Origin: Flavobacterium psychrophilum
GTDB taxonomy: Bacteria > Bacteroidota > Bacteroidia > Flavobacteriales > Flavobacteriaceae
Direction of reading: 5' to 3'
Assembly (NCBI GenBank): GCA_022730285.1
Contig: DZCQ01000001.1
Location: 49,163-113,162, forward strand
Length of the DNA stretch: 64,000 nucleotides
The position numbers were made by a program, and so were the translations under genes. Under the pieces are notes generated by a model. That model worked only from the letters and a program-made list of their open reading frames with translations, made no database searches and was not told where the DNA came from. Each line of letters starts with the position of its first letter. Position 1 is the stretch's first letter. Positions 8,026 to 17,282 of this stretch are shown here, piece by piece.

Positions 8026-9669
8026 TTATTTTTTAGATTTTCTGCCCGCGTTTTGTTTGTCATATTCTAAAGTTTCCTTACTGGCTTCCATAGGGCTATT
8101 TATTTCCTTTAGTTTGGATAGTTTTTCTTTTTGCATTTTTGCATTTTGTATTAGTTCTTCAGGAGGAAAAATATCCTCTTTGGTAAGAATTTGTTCTTCT
8201 CCACGCCATACAAAGCCTTTTAGTTTTCTAGCATTTGGAGGCAATTCTTCTTCTGGATAAATAATCCCATCTACATTGGTGAAAAATGTGATGGTTTCTA
8301 TGGAATTTCCGTCCAGTGTCATATTTATGCTGCTGCTTACGTTTTTATTAATTCCAATGAGTTCATTTTTCTCATTTCGCATATAAAAAATTACTTCGGT
8401 ATTCTTGATAATATCTACTTCGTGGAGTTTGTTTTCTTTAAATTTTCCAAATAAATTCTGTCCTTTTACTTGATTAAATCCATCTCCAATAGTGTCTTTA
8501 GAAGTTATAAATGCATTATTAATTATTTTTAAAGAATCTATTTTTTCGGTTTTAGGGTCGGATATTAAGTACATTACATCTCCAGTCATTTGGCTTTTTC
8601 CATTCCAAAAAACTGGTTTTCCTATCATTTGGGTAATTCCTTTTTTTTGATTAAAATGTATGGAATCGCATTTACCGCTCATGTCTTTTTTAAAAAAACG
8701 AGCATTATTATAGCCTCTAATTATTCTGTCTTCTGGTTTTCCGGTTACTACCATTTTTTTGGCATGAAAATAAACAGAATCTTTTTCAAATAGCATAATT
8801 GCCACTGCTTTTTTGGTGATAAACATCGAGTCTTTTTGTTTGTAAACTTCTGCATAATTTCCTTTTACTACAAAATGATTGATGGTGTCTATCACTTTTA
8901 CATTATTTATTGCTCGGGCAAAATCTGTTTTTTGTTCATAAAAAATATCATCGCCTTCTATTATTCTGTCTTTGTAAGTAATTTTAGAATCTTTAAGTAG
9001 TTTTCCTTCTCCTTTTTTGGTGTCATAAAATCCTTTTTCGGTATAAATAGTATTTGTTGCTGAGGTAATGGTAGATGGACCAAAAACATAGGCGTGTCCG
9101 GAATTAGTGTAATAATCTAGATGATTTGTTTTAATAGTTTGCTTTGGGTTTGTAACGGTTACAGCTGTTTGAAATTGAAACTTTTTCTGATTCAGAAAGT
9201 ATTTTCCAGACTTGCTAACCAAGGTGTTTTCTGGATCATGTATGGTTCCATAGCTGTTGTAATAAGCTTGTTGCGAATTTCTGTCAAAGTTAATAGTATC
9301 TGTTGCAAGGGTCATTTTTGGATCTCGCATAGTTACATTTCCTGTTGCAAATGCAAATTTAGTATTTCCGTTATACTCTGCATATTTACTATTCATAAAT
9401 AACGTATCTCCCTGAATCATTTGTACATTTCCAAATACTTTTACATAATTTTCTTTGGTAAAATGATAGGCTTTGTTACAGGTCATTCTAATTCCGTCAT
9501 CTACAATCCGAACGTTGCCGGTAAGCACTACAGCACCTGGCACTTCGCTTTCTGAAATATCTAAATAATCGGCACCTTCAATTATAATTTGTTTTTTTGC
9601 TTGCGACCAACTTGTGTTCGTTATAAATAGCTGTAAAACTAGGCAGAATATTGCAAGTGATTTGTTCAA
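8026..9669 (-). CDS. OstA-like (LptA/LptD N-terminal type) envelope protein
   Basis: A 547-aa exported protein with a signal peptide (about residues 1-23, cleaved near WSQA). The body is built of short beta-strand repeats such as GNVRIVDDGIRMTCNKAYH and GNVQMIQGDTLFMNSKYAEY, which is the OstA/LptA beta-jellyroll pattern used for lipopolysaccharide transport across the periplasm. The protein is larger than LptA (about 185 aa) and lacks the big barrel of LptD. The C-terminal 70 residues are charged. Its role in LPS export is a family-based inference. Confidence 0.85.
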   Translation of the reverse strand: MNKSLAIFCLVLQLFITNTSWSQAKKQIIIEGADYLDISESEVPGAVVLTGNVRIVDDGIRMTCNKAYHFTKENYVKVFGNVQMIQGDTLFMNSKYAEYNGNTKFAFATGNVTMRDPKMTLATDTINFDRNSQQAYYNSYGTIHDPENTLVSKSGKYFLNQKKFQFQTAVTVTNPKQTIKTNHLDYYTNSGHAYVFGPSTITSATNTIYTEKGFYDTKKGEGKLLKDSKITYKDRIIEGDDIFYEQKTDFARAINNVKVIDTINHFVVKGNYAEVYKQKDSMFITKKAVAIMLFEKDSVYFHAKKMVVTGKPEDRIIRGYNNARFFKKDMSGKCDSIHFNQKKGITQMIGKPVFWNGKSQMTGDVMYLISDPKTEKIDSLKIINNAFITSKDTIGDGFNQVKGQNLFGKFKENKLHEVDIIKNTEVIFYMRNEKNELIGINKNVSSSINMTLDGNSIETITFFTNVDGIIYPEEELPPNARKLKGFVWRGEEQILTKEDIFPPEELIQNAKMQKEKLSKLKEINSPMEASKETLEYDKQNAGRKSKK

Positions 9670-9748
9670 TGTTTTATTTTTTACAAAAATAGTTATTTTT
9701 TACAGAATGAAATACTTATTTTAACTTTCCTTTATGGTTTATAATGTT

Positions 9749-11584
9749 TTATTCAATTACTAAATCTTTTAGTTTGTCTCTATATTTTTCTAGCAAGGTT
9801 AATTTAGATATTGTACCATAAAACTCTTGTCTTTTAATCACCACTAAGGTTGTTTGCTGTGAGGTTTCAAATTTTTCAAAAACAATTTCTGTGGTGTCTT
9901 CAAATTTCACCACTATGTTTGGTATGGTAATTACTTCCGCTATTGTGGTGTATTTTATGGAATATGGATTTTGTAAAAATTGTTTGATAGTTTTTAATTC
10001 TACCATTCCTAGAAAGAGATTATTTGGTGCTATAACTGGATAGAATACTTGATTTGTTGTGGCTAGTAATGGTATAAAACTTTCCAGTTTTTCTTTGGAA
10101 GGATTTTCTGTTTTTAGACATACAATTGTACAATCTATTTCTTTTTTAAGGTCAATGCTTTGCAAAATATTTTTGTCTTTATCATCTGTAAAAACCTCTC
10201 CTTTATCGGCTAGATTTTTTACATCCATAGAATGTTTTTCATGTTTTTTTGATATGGCAAAGCTAATAGAAGATACTACTAATAAAGGTACCATAAGTTG
10301 ATAACCACCTGTTATTTCTGCAATTAGAAATATAGCGGTTAGTGGTGCATGAAATAACCCACTTAAAATTCCAGCCATGCCCACAATCGTGAAATTTGCC
10401 ACGGGAATATTAGGTGATATTCCTAGCAAGCTAATAGTTTTTGCTAAAAAAAATCCTAAATATGAGCCTACAAACAGTGAGGGAGCAAAATTACCACCAT
10501 TTCCACCACTGCCTAGCGTGATTCCTGTAGCGATAGCCTTTATAAAAGTTATAATTCCTATAAATAAAAGCAAAACCCATGAATTATCTATTTGACCTTT
10601 TAAAATGGTGTTTTCTAGTATTTTTCCAGGATAAGCGGTAGATAATGTTTTGATGCTTTCATATCCTTCGCCAAATAGTGGTGGAAATAAGAAAATTAAT
10701 ATTGCTAGGAGCAAGGAACCAAAAATTGCTTTTGTATAAATATTTTTAGAAAAAGTATGAAAGTACGATTCTACTTTTCTAAAAGTTCTTACATGATAAA
10801 TAGAGACAAATCCAGACAAAACACCTAAAATAATATAATATGGCATGTTATAGAAGTTAAAAAACTCTTTTCGTGCAAAGTTTAGCAAAACAGCTTCTTT
10901 TAGAAAAATTTCTGAGATGAGTGTTCCCGTTGCTGCCGAAATCATTATGGGGATAAATGCCACAATGCTTACATCTGACAAAACAACTTCTATTGCAAAC
11001 AAAACCCCAGCAATAGGAGCGTTAAAAGCGGTAGATATTCCTGCCGCCACACCACATGCTAGGAGCAAAATTCTATTTTTTTGGGATAAATGATAGTGTT
11101 GTGCAAAGTTAGAACCAAAAGCGGCTCCGGTAATTACAATTGGACTTTCTAAACCAGCAGAACCACCAAGTCCAACGGTTAGAGAGCTTGTAACTATTTG
11201 TGCATACATTTGCTTTTTAGGAATAATTCCTCTTTTTCTCGCTACTGCATACAAAACCTTTGAGGTGCCTTTTTCTATATTTCCGTCTAGAAACTTTTTT
11301 ACAAATAAAACGGTTAGTATAATTCCAACAATAGGTAAAATGCTATTAATGTAAGGTAATTTTAAATAACTATTTACATTGTTTGAAAAAACAAAAACAA
11401 AATGCGAAAACAACTTCAAAATCATTACAGCAATAGCACAAGATATTGCCACTAATACACTAGCAAGATATATAAAGTTTCTTTCCGAGAGTAATTCTTT
11501 TGCTTTTAATAGTAATATTTCTATCTTGCTTATACTATTGCTAAATATATATTGTTTAACTTTAACAAATTCTCGATTAGTCAT
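9749..11584 (-). CDS. ClC-family chloride channel/transporter with CBS domains
   Basis: A 611-aa membrane protein. The ClC core covers about residues 35-430 with ten or more membrane helices. Signature segments are GSAGLESPIVITGAAFG, which carries the gating Glu of the GxExP motif, and GSGGNGGNFAPSLFVG near the second half of the pore. The C-terminal 150 residues form a soluble region resembling a CBS pair, expected to regulate transport. Whether it is a channel or a Cl-/H+ exchanger cannot be decided from sequence. It is separated by about 80-100 bp on both sides, so may have its own promoter. Confidence 0.92.
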   Translation of the reverse strand: MTNREFVKVKQYIFSNSISKIEILLLKAKELLSERNFIYLASVLVAISCAIAVMILKLFSHFVFVFSNNVNSYLKLPYINSILPIVGIILTVLFVKKFLDGNIEKGTSKVLYAVARKRGIIPKKQMYAQIVTSSLTVGLGGSAGLESPIVITGAAFGSNFAQHYHLSQKNRILLLACGVAAGISTAFNAPIAGVLFAIEVVLSDVSIVAFIPIMISAATGTLISEIFLKEAVLLNFARKEFFNFYNMPYYIILGVLSGFVSIYHVRTFRKVESYFHTFSKNIYTKAIFGSLLLAILIFLFPPLFGEGYESIKTLSTAYPGKILENTILKGQIDNSWVLLLFIGIITFIKAIATGITLGSGGNGGNFAPSLFVGSYLGFFLAKTISLLGISPNIPVANFTIVGMAGILSGLFHAPLTAIFLIAEITGGYQLMVPLLVVSSISFAISKKHEKHSMDVKNLADKGEVFTDDKDKNILQSIDLKKEIDCTIVCLKTENPSKEKLESFIPLLATTNQVFYPVIAPNNLFLGMVELKTIKQFLQNPYSIKYTTIAEVITIPNIVVKFEDTTEIVFEKFETSQQTTLVVIKRQEFYGTISKLTLLEKYRDKLKDLVIE

Positions 11585-11680
11585 ATTATTATTCTTTACA
11601 TAAGATGCAATCTTTTTTTAAGAAATATTATCTGTGTTTACTGCAAATTTATTCTAAGAAGTCTTACTTTTCAGTTATTA

Positions 11681-12538
11681 TTAGTTCAAAATATCGCGGT
11701 CCTCTAACTTTTTATCCACAATAGTGTTATTGTTTAATTTTACTACTTTTTTGCCTTTTTTCATACGTAAATTAAGAAATTCTACAAAAAGAGAAAAGAA
11801 AATAGAAAAATATAAATATCCCTTAGGAATAATTCCTACTTCTACATCATTACCAAATTTAAAGTGTGCTAGATGAGAACCTTCTGCCAATAACATTACT
11901 CCAATTAGTATTAAGAAAGATAATCCAAGTATCTGTATAGTAGGATGTTCGTTTACAAATTTGCTAACAGGTCCTGCAAAAATCATCATGATTATTACCG
12001 AAATAATTATGGCAAGAATCATTATTGCAAGAGCCCCTTCATATCCAAAGCCTCCTTCGGCTTGATCTTTCATGCTTATTAAACCAATTGCGGTTAAGAT
12101 ACTATCAAAAGAGAAAACTAAATTTAACAGTGAAATTTGAATAATTGCCGCAACAAGAGTATTGCTAGACTTCCCGTTTTCATTTTCTTCTTCGGCTTCC
12201 ATTTTGTGGTGTATTTCAGATACCGATTTGTATAACAAAAATAAACCTCCAGCAAAAATAATTAAACTTTGCCCAGTTACATGTGCCGAGAAGACGGAAA
12301 TATTTATAGAGAATAAAGTTTCCTGCAAACCTAATACCCAAGTAATACCAAAAAGCAATATAACACGAAAAACCATTGCTAACAAAAGCCCAATTTTACG
12401 AGCCTTTGGTTGGTCTTCTGCTTTCAATTTTCCTGAAACAATAGACAAAAAAACAATATTGTCTATTCCTAAAATAATTTCTAAGAAAGTTAGAGTTAGT
12501 AAAGCAATCCAAGCATCTGGGTTTAGTAATAATTCCAT
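11681..12538 (-). CDS. TerC family integral membrane protein
   Basis: A 285-aa membrane protein with seven or more predicted helices. The hallmark acidic motif is in the first helix (FLEIILGIDNIVFLSIV), and a second acidic motif is in VFSFDSILTAIGL. TerC proteins are implicated in metal-ion (Mn2+, Ca2+) export or tellurite resistance; several manganese exporters that metallate secreted proteins belong here. A cytosolic acidic loop EAEEENENG separates the two halves. There are no other ter genes in the neighbourhood, so a metal-homeostasis role fits better than a tellurite operon. Confidence 0.9.
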   Translation of the reverse strand: MELLLNPDAWIALLTLTFLEIILGIDNIVFLSIVSGKLKAEDQPKARKIGLLLAMVFRVILLFGITWVLGLQETLFSINISVFSAHVTGQSLIIFAGGLFLLYKSVSEIHHKMEAEEENENGKSSNTLVAAIIQISLLNLVFSFDSILTAIGLISMKDQAEGGFGYEGALAIMILAIIISVIIMMIFAGPVSKFVNEHPTIQILGLSFLILIGVMLLAEGSHLAHFKFGNDVEVGIIPKGYLYFSIFFSLFVEFLNLRMKKGKKVVKLNNNTIVDKKLEDRDILN

Positions 12539-12571
12539 TTTTTATATTTAAGGTTTGGTATTTATACGTAA

Positions 12572-12958
12572 TTAATTCAATTTTGTTACAATTCCTTTTT
12601 GTTTTTTTGACTCGCCAACATAAGAAAACTCAAAAGTGTAGGTATTTTTGTTTGTTGTTAAAATTCGCATGGCAATCGCCTTTTTCTCTAGCATGTTCTT
12701 TGGGTGTAACTTTTGCAAAATACATTCACAATCATTCACCCATCTTACTGCTGCGGTATCGGTTTTCCCATCAAATGTTTCTATCTGCATTTTTCCTGTT
12801 CTAGTAAAAATAGAGGTTTTTTTAACATTATCAATTGTTTGTGTAAAACTAAATTTTCCTGTCTTAAAATCTTTGCATTTTCTTTCTTGCTGATAACAAG
12901 AATACAAGCTACCAAACACAAAAAGCAACATAACCAACGGAATTGTATTTTTTTTCAT
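12572..12958 (-). CDS. small lipoprotein, unknown function
   Basis: A 128-aa protein with a lipoprotein signal: hydrophobic residues 5-19 followed by LYSC, giving a lipidated Cys21. The mature part has KCKDFKTGKFSF near the start, a central WVNDCECILQ and an all-beta pattern. I recall that homologues in flavobacterial genomes are sometimes labelled 'DNA topoisomerase IV', which this sequence does not support in any way: it is far too small, exported, and lacks any topoisomerase motif. The three Cys of the mature part (KCKDF and NDCEC) may form a disulphide. Confidence 0.78.
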   Translation of the reverse strand: MKKNTIPLVMLLFVFGSLYSCYQQERKCKDFKTGKFSFTQTIDNVKKTSIFTRTGKMQIETFDGKTDTAAVRWVNDCECILQKLHPKNMLEKKAIAMRILTTNKNTYTFEFSYVGESKKQKGIVTKLN

Positions 12959-13006
12959 TATTTTATTTTTTTAGAGCAATAAGCATTTTCACTTTTAAGA
13001 AACACC

Positions 13007-13078
13007 AGTCCTGCTATCCGTTACAATCTTTTTTTGCTAAAAAATGCAAAAAAAAGGATTTTCACTTCTATCAGGGCT
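13007..13078. repeat. hairpin-rich dispersed repeat, family B, copy 1
   Basis: Seventy-two bp with inverted ends (AGTCCTG at 13007-13013, CAGGGCT at 13072-13078; one mismatch) and a long inner stem of AATCTTTTTTTGC against GCAAAAAAAAGGATT. It aligns with 36797-36860 in the same orientation: shared blocks are CCTGCT, TACAATCT, AGGATTTTC and ATCAGGGCT. Its right end overlaps the stop codon of the DUF6095 gene. Confidence 0.7.
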
Positions 13079-13298
13079 ATTTGTCAAACATACTGCTAAT
13101 AATTAACATTATCCCTTTATAAATTAAAAACATCGCTAAAAAGCAAAGCCCAATTCCAATTGCTAAAACTAAGTAATGCCAAGCATTATTTTTGTTAATA
13201 AAGGCATTATACACTACCGAAGGACCAATAAAAAGCAACGGAAAAGCAGCAATTAATTTTTTTATTCCTTTATTTAATACCGTTTTATTTGTTCCCAT
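13077..13298 (-). CDS. DUF6095 family small membrane protein
   Basis: A 73-aa protein with two hydrophobic helices (about residues 14-31 and 40-66) and a positively charged N-terminus (NKTVLNKGIKKL). I recognise it as DUF6095, a flavobacterial family of unknown function. Its start overlaps the end of murQ by 14 bp, indicating translational coupling. The TAG stop codon is formed by the end of a dispersed repeat, so the C-terminus (SSMFDK) may have been set by the repeat's insertion. Confidence 0.8.
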   Translation of the reverse strand: MGTNKTVLNKGIKKLIAAFPLLFIGPSVVYNAFINKNNAWHYLVLAIGIGLCFLAMFLIYKGIMLIISSMFDK

Positions 13299-14112
13299 TT
13301 TTATTTATATAAAATGCCACTGCTTTTCTAACATTACCATGTTCTTGTAGCAATGTGGCTGCTTCGTTGTATTCAATTGAAATTTCATTCATAATCATTT
13401 TTACACCTCTATCCACCAATTTATCGTTAGAGAGTTGCATATCTACCATTCTATTTCCCTTTACTTTTCCAAGCCGTATCATGGTAGTAGTAGTAACCAT
13501 GTTCAAAACCATTTTTTGAGCCGTTCCAGCTTTCATTCGGGAACTTCCGGTTACAAATTCTGGTCCAACCACCACTTCTATCGGGAATTTAGAAACTAAA
13601 GACAAAGGACTATTTGTATTGCAAGTTATACAAGCGGTAGTAATGTTGTTTTTGTTACACGCTTCTAAACCAGCAATTACATAAGGTGTGGTTCCCGAAG
13701 CAGCAATTCCTACCACCACATCATTTGTGGAAATAGCAAATTCATTTAAGTCTGCCCAAGCTTGTGAGGTGCTATCCTCGGCATTTTCTACTGCCTTTCT
13801 AATTGCTTTATCTCCACCTGCAATTATTCCTATTACTAAATAATCTGGAACTCCAAAAGTTGGTGGACATTCTGACGCATCTAAAATTCCTAATCTCCCA
13901 GAAGTACCAGCTCCAATATAAAAAAGTCTTCCTCCATCTTTTAATTTAGAAACCACAATGGCAACTAAATTTTCTATTTGAGGCAAAGCATTTGCAACTG
14001 CGTCAGGAACTGTTTTGTCTTCTTTATTTATAGATAAAAGCAAGTCTTTGATAGACATTTTTTCTAAATGCTTATATTTGGATTCTTGTTCGGTAATTTT
14101 AATAAATTCCAT
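13285..14112 (-). CDS. murQ: N-acetylmuramic acid 6-phosphate etherase
   Basis: A 275-aa MurQ that cleaves the lactyl ether of MurNAc-6-phosphate to give GlcNAc-6-phosphate and D-lactate in cell-wall recycling. The SIS-domain sugar-phosphate loop GAGTSGRLGILDASECPPTFG spans about residues 67-87 and a second loop GIAASGTTPYVI follows; GSSRMKAGTAQK is also a family hallmark. The protein is slightly shorter than E. coli MurQ (298 aa). No anmK, nagA or PTS genes are adjacent; instead it is coupled to DUF6095 and preceded 5 bp upstream by a PH-domain gene. Confidence 0.95.
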   Translation of the reverse strand: MEFIKITEQESKYKHLEKMSIKDLLLSINKEDKTVPDAVANALPQIENLVAIVVSKLKDGGRLFYIGAGTSGRLGILDASECPPTFGVPDYLVIGIIAGGDKAIRKAVENAEDSTSQAWADLNEFAISTNDVVVGIAASGTTPYVIAGLEACNKNNITTACITCNTNSPLSLVSKFPIEVVVGPEFVTGSSRMKAGTAQKMVLNMVTTTTMIRLGKVKGNRMVDMQLSNDKLVDRGVKMIMNEISIEYNEAATLLQEHGNVRKAVAFYINKNGNK

Positions 14113-14117
14113 AAAAT

Positions 14118-14498
14118 TTAATTTAGCACATGATAAGCAAGTACATTTTGCACTTCATATACGTTTACAGACTTGTTAAAACTTTTTACAATACTAGGAT
14201 TTATCTCACTAGAAACCCATATTTTTAATTCTGCTTCTAAATCAAAAGTGCCAGCAGTTTCTATACTAAAACGTGAAATACTTTTGTATAAAATAGATTT
14301 GTATTCTATTTTACTGCCTGTAATTCCTTGTTTTTCTATTAATATTAATCGTTTGTTGGTAAATATAAAAGTATCTCTAATAAGTTTGAAACCCATTTCG
14401 ATGCTTTCCTTTTCTATTAATAATTTTCCAAAGTCTTTTAATAAATTTTCTTGACTAACAGTCCCAGCATTTCCTAGTAGAGCAGAGAATATTCCCAT
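14118..14498 (-). CDS. bacterial PH-domain (YvbH-like) protein
   Basis: A 126-aa protein with no signal peptide. After a short helix it shows the beta-rich bacterial PH-like pattern, with RDTFIFTNKRLILIEKQGITGSK (about residues 41-63) as the recognisable core and a second half RFSIETAGTFDLEAELKIWV. Members of this family are usually annotated only as PH-domain proteins; ligand and partners are unknown. It lies 5 bp before murQ on the same strand and 36 bp after the ZIP gene. Confidence 0.8.
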   Translation of the reverse strand: MGIFSALLGNAGTVSQENLLKDFGKLLIEKESIEMGFKLIRDTFIFTNKRLILIEKQGITGSKIEYKSILYKSISRFSIETAGTFDLEAELKIWVSSEINPSIVKSFNKSVNVYEVQNVLAYHVLN

Positions 14499-14534
14499 AA
14501 TTATTTTTTTTATTTTGCCAAATATACTAAAAAA

Positions 14535-15203
14535 TTATACAAAATAAGCAAGTACAATACCGAGTATAATCATTAAAATTTTGGTCAGGTTAAATTTGTG
14601 TCCTTCATTGCTTTCATATATAATGGTAGAAGAAATATGAAATAAAATTCCAATTACAATTGCCGTAATTTCTGTGTAATAAGTTTCTAAAAATGGTAAT
14701 TTTCCAGATAATAATGTTCCAAAAGGAGTCATAAAAGCAAAAAATACCATAAAAGCAAAAAGAACTGTTTTGTTTAGTTGTGCTTCCAGAAAAAACAAAG
14801 TCAGAATGATGGCAATTGGCAAATGATGAATTGCAATTCCGATGGCTAAGTTGTGATGATGCTCTACCGGAAAACCTTCTAAAAAAGCATGTAAACACAA
14901 ACTTATGAACAATGCATAAGGCATTTCTTTATTTTTTCCATGTCCATGTACATGCCCGTGTTCGGCTCCTTTCGAAAAAAATTCGAGTACAATTTGCAAT
15001 AGTATCCCTACCATTATAAACAACCCAATTTGTGGTCTGTGTCTTTCGTAAACATCTGGTAATAAATGAACTACTGTTATGGACAACAAAAAGGAACCAC
15101 TAAATGCAAGTAATAGTTTTATCGTATTTTTACTTGTAGGTTTTAATGTAATTGCAACAAAAAAACCAATTAATACAGAAAGTAATGGGAGTAAATATTC
15201 CAT
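14535..15203 (-). CDS. ZIP family divalent metal transporter
   Basis: A 222-aa membrane protein with about seven to eight helices. A histidine-rich cytosolic loop (EHGHVHGHGKN, about residues 82-92) and the paired metal-site helices with LHAFLEGFPVEHHHN and AIHHLPIAIIL identify the ZIP family (zinc, iron or manganese uptake). It is co-directional with the methyltransferase upstream (13 bp gap). The metal specificity cannot be told from the sequence. Confidence 0.88.
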   Translation of the reverse strand: MEYLLPLLSVLIGFFVAITLKPTSKNTIKLLLAFSGSFLLSITVVHLLPDVYERHRPQIGLFIMVGILLQIVLEFFSKGAEHGHVHGHGKNKEMPYALFISLCLHAFLEGFPVEHHHNLAIGIAIHHLPIAIILTLFFLEAQLNKTVLFAFMVFFAFMTPFGTLLSGKLPFLETYYTEITAIVIGILFHISSTIIYESNEGHKFNLTKILMIILGIVLAYFV

Positions 15204-15216
15204 TTTTTTTGTAAAA

Positions 15217-15981
15217 TTATTTAAAGATTAAGATTAATCTGTCGCTCTTTGTTTTATGAAATTTAGACAATTTATAATCTCCAAAAATATCTAATAGGTA
15301 CATTCCAGATTCCTCTAGCATTTTTTCAAAATCTTGCAAATTAAAGGCTCTTACTTTCTCGGTAAATGAATAAGTTTCTTCTTGTACTTTAAATTGAATA
15401 TTTTTATGGATATACCCGTCTAGTAGTTGTCTAGTAATGTTAAATTCTATTTCATCTACTATTTTAACCTCCTGCGGGACTAATGTTTCCAGTACTTTGT
15501 TTACATTCATAAAATCTATAACTGCAAAACCATATTCGGATAAATTTTCTTTTATAGAAGCTAACATTTTTAAATTGTCTGAGTCTGTGTCAAAATAGCC
15601 AAAACTAGTAAATAAGTTAAAAATAGCATCATATTTATCTGCTAGTGGTTCTCGCATATCATGTACCTGAAACTGCAAAGTAGCATTACTATTTTTACTA
15701 GCTTCGGCAATGCTGTTTGGCGACAAATCTACTCCTAAAACATTGTATTCTAATTGGTTAAGGTATATGCTGTGACGCCCTTTTCCACACGCTAAATCTA
15801 CAATCCTGGCTTGTTCTGGTAAGTTTAAATAATGCGTTAAATTATCCATAAAAACTTGGGCTTCTCTATAATTTCTATCTTTATATAAAATATGATAATA
15901 TGGAGAGTCAAACCATGATGCAAACCAGCTTTTAGAGACGTTTGTATTTGTTGTAGAAAAATCTTTTAGAGAATCTTGCAT
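15217..15981 (-). CDS. class I SAM-dependent methyltransferase
   Basis: A 254-aa methyltransferase. Motif I is IVDLACGKGRHSIYLN and motif II follows as VLGVDLSPNSI; the SAM-binding fold covers about residues 40-150. I place the start at ATG 15981 (MQDSLKDFS); an open frame to 16077 would add 32 hydrophobic residues that read through the divergent promoter region. The N-terminal WFASWFDSPYYHILYKDRNY is typical of a Bacteroidota subfamily whose substrate is not known. Confidence 0.85.
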   Translation of the reverse strand: MQDSLKDFSTTNTNVSKSWFASWFDSPYYHILYKDRNYREAQVFMDNLTHYLNLPEQARIVDLACGKGRHSIYLNQLEYNVLGVDLSPNSIAEASKNSNATLQFQVHDMREPLADKYDAIFNLFTSFGYFDTDSDNLKMLASIKENLSEYGFAVIDFMNVNKVLETLVPQEVKIVDEIEFNITRQLLDGYIHKNIQFKVQEETYSFTEKVRAFNLQDFEKMLEESGMYLLDIFGDYKLSKFHKTKSDRLILIFK

Positions 15982-16100
15982 TTTATATGAGTTGAATAAA
16001 GTATAAAGTGCAAATTTAGTGTATTTTTGCAAAAAAAGAACATTAATATATAATTTACCTGTACACAATTTTAGCAAGGTATTGTATTAGACAATAAATA

Positions 16101-17282
16101 ATGGAAAATTTTAGAATGATTGCCAAAACCTTTTTTGGGTTTGAAGAAATATTAGCCAAAGAGTTGCAACAATTAGGTGCTCAGGAAGTAGAAATGGGAA
16201 CTAGAATGGTGCAGTTTAAAGGAGACAAAGGGTTTATGTATAAAGCTAATTTATCTTTAAGAACGGCTCTGAAAATAATGAAGCCAATATACTATTTTAG
16301 AGCCAAAACAGATGCTTTATTATACAAAAATATACAAGACATTAATTGGTCTAACTATTTAAGTGCAAACCAAACATTTGTTGTAGATACTACAGTACAT
16401 TCCGATTACTTTAAACATTCTCAGTTTGTTTCCCAAAAATGCAAAGATGCAATTGTAGATCAATTTCGGGCAAAAGATGGGGTAAGACCAAGCATTGACA
16501 AAGATTATCCAGATTTAAGAATTCATATTCATATAGATAAAGATCAAATTTCTGTATCGTTAGATTCCTCAGGTGCTTCTTTGCATTTACGTGGATATAA
16601 AACAGCAACTAATATTGCCCCAATTAACGAGGTTCTTGCTGCAGGTATGTTATTATTGTCTGGCTGGGAAGGGCAAAGCGATTTTTTAGACCCAATGTGT
16701 GGTTCTGGAACTATTCTTGCGGAAGCTGCCATGATAGCTTGCCAAATTCCTGCAAATATTAACAGAAAAGAATTTGCTTTTGAAAAATGGAACGATTGGG
16801 ACAGCACACTTTTTGACGATATAATGACTTCTTTACTTAAAAAAGTGAAAGATTTTAATTACACGATTACTGGCTATGATAAAGCTCCAAGTGCAGTGCA
16901 AAAAACCATTGATAATATAAAAAATGCAAATCTTGACGAGTATATTTCTATCTCTCAAAAGAATTTTTTTGATACCAAAAAAGAAACTCTCGGAAAACTG
17001 CATATTTTGTTCAATCCTCCTTATGGAGAACGTTTGGATATTGAAATGGAACGCTTTTATAGAGAAATAGGAGATACCTTAAAGCAAAATTATCCCAATA
17101 CAAATGCTTGGTTTATCACAGCAAATTTAGAAGCATTGAAGTTTGTGGGACTAAAACCTTCTCGAAAAATAAAACTTTTTAACGGAAGTTTAGAAGCGAG
17201 ATTGGTTAAATATGAAATGTATGAGGGAAGTAAGCGTACTAAATTTCAGATAGGAGATTCTAACACAACACAAGATGTCTAA
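16101..17282 (+). CDS. THUMP-domain RNA methyltransferase (RlmL N-terminal/YpsC type)
   Basis: A 393-aa enzyme expected to methylate a guanine of 23S rRNA (m2G). The N-terminal 170 residues form the THUMP RNA-binding region, beginning MIAKTFFGFEEILAKELQQLG. The Rossmann domain follows with FLDPMCGSGTILAEAA (motif I, about residue 196) and the N6/N2-methyltransferase catalytic motif NPPYGER (about 308-314). It corresponds to the RlmL half of E. coli RlmKL, without the RlmK half. The last 8 bp overlap the following small gene. Confidence 0.9.
   Translation: MENFRMIAKTFFGFEEILAKELQQLGAQEVEMGTRMVQFKGDKGFMYKANLSLRTALKIMKPIYYFRAKTDALLYKNIQDINWSNYLSANQTFVVDTTVHSDYFKHSQFVSQKCKDAIVDQFRAKDGVRPSIDKDYPDLRIHIHIDKDQISVSLDSSGASLHLRGYKTATNIAPINEVLAAGMLLLSGWEGQSDFLDPMCGSGTILAEAAMIACQIPANINRKEFAFEKWNDWDSTLFDDIMTSLLKKVKDFNYTITGYDKAPSAVQKTIDNIKNANLDEYISISQKNFFDTKKETLGKLHILFNPPYGERLDIEMERFYREIGDTLKQNYPNTNAWFITANLEALKFVGLKPSRKIKLFNGSLEARLVKYEMYEGSKRTKFQIGDSNTTQDV

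Noticed and set aside
16011-16029. CAAATTTA and TATTTTTG in the divergent gap at 16000, as overlapping promoters
   Set aside because: Both match the -7 element but neither has a TTTG at the proper distance.
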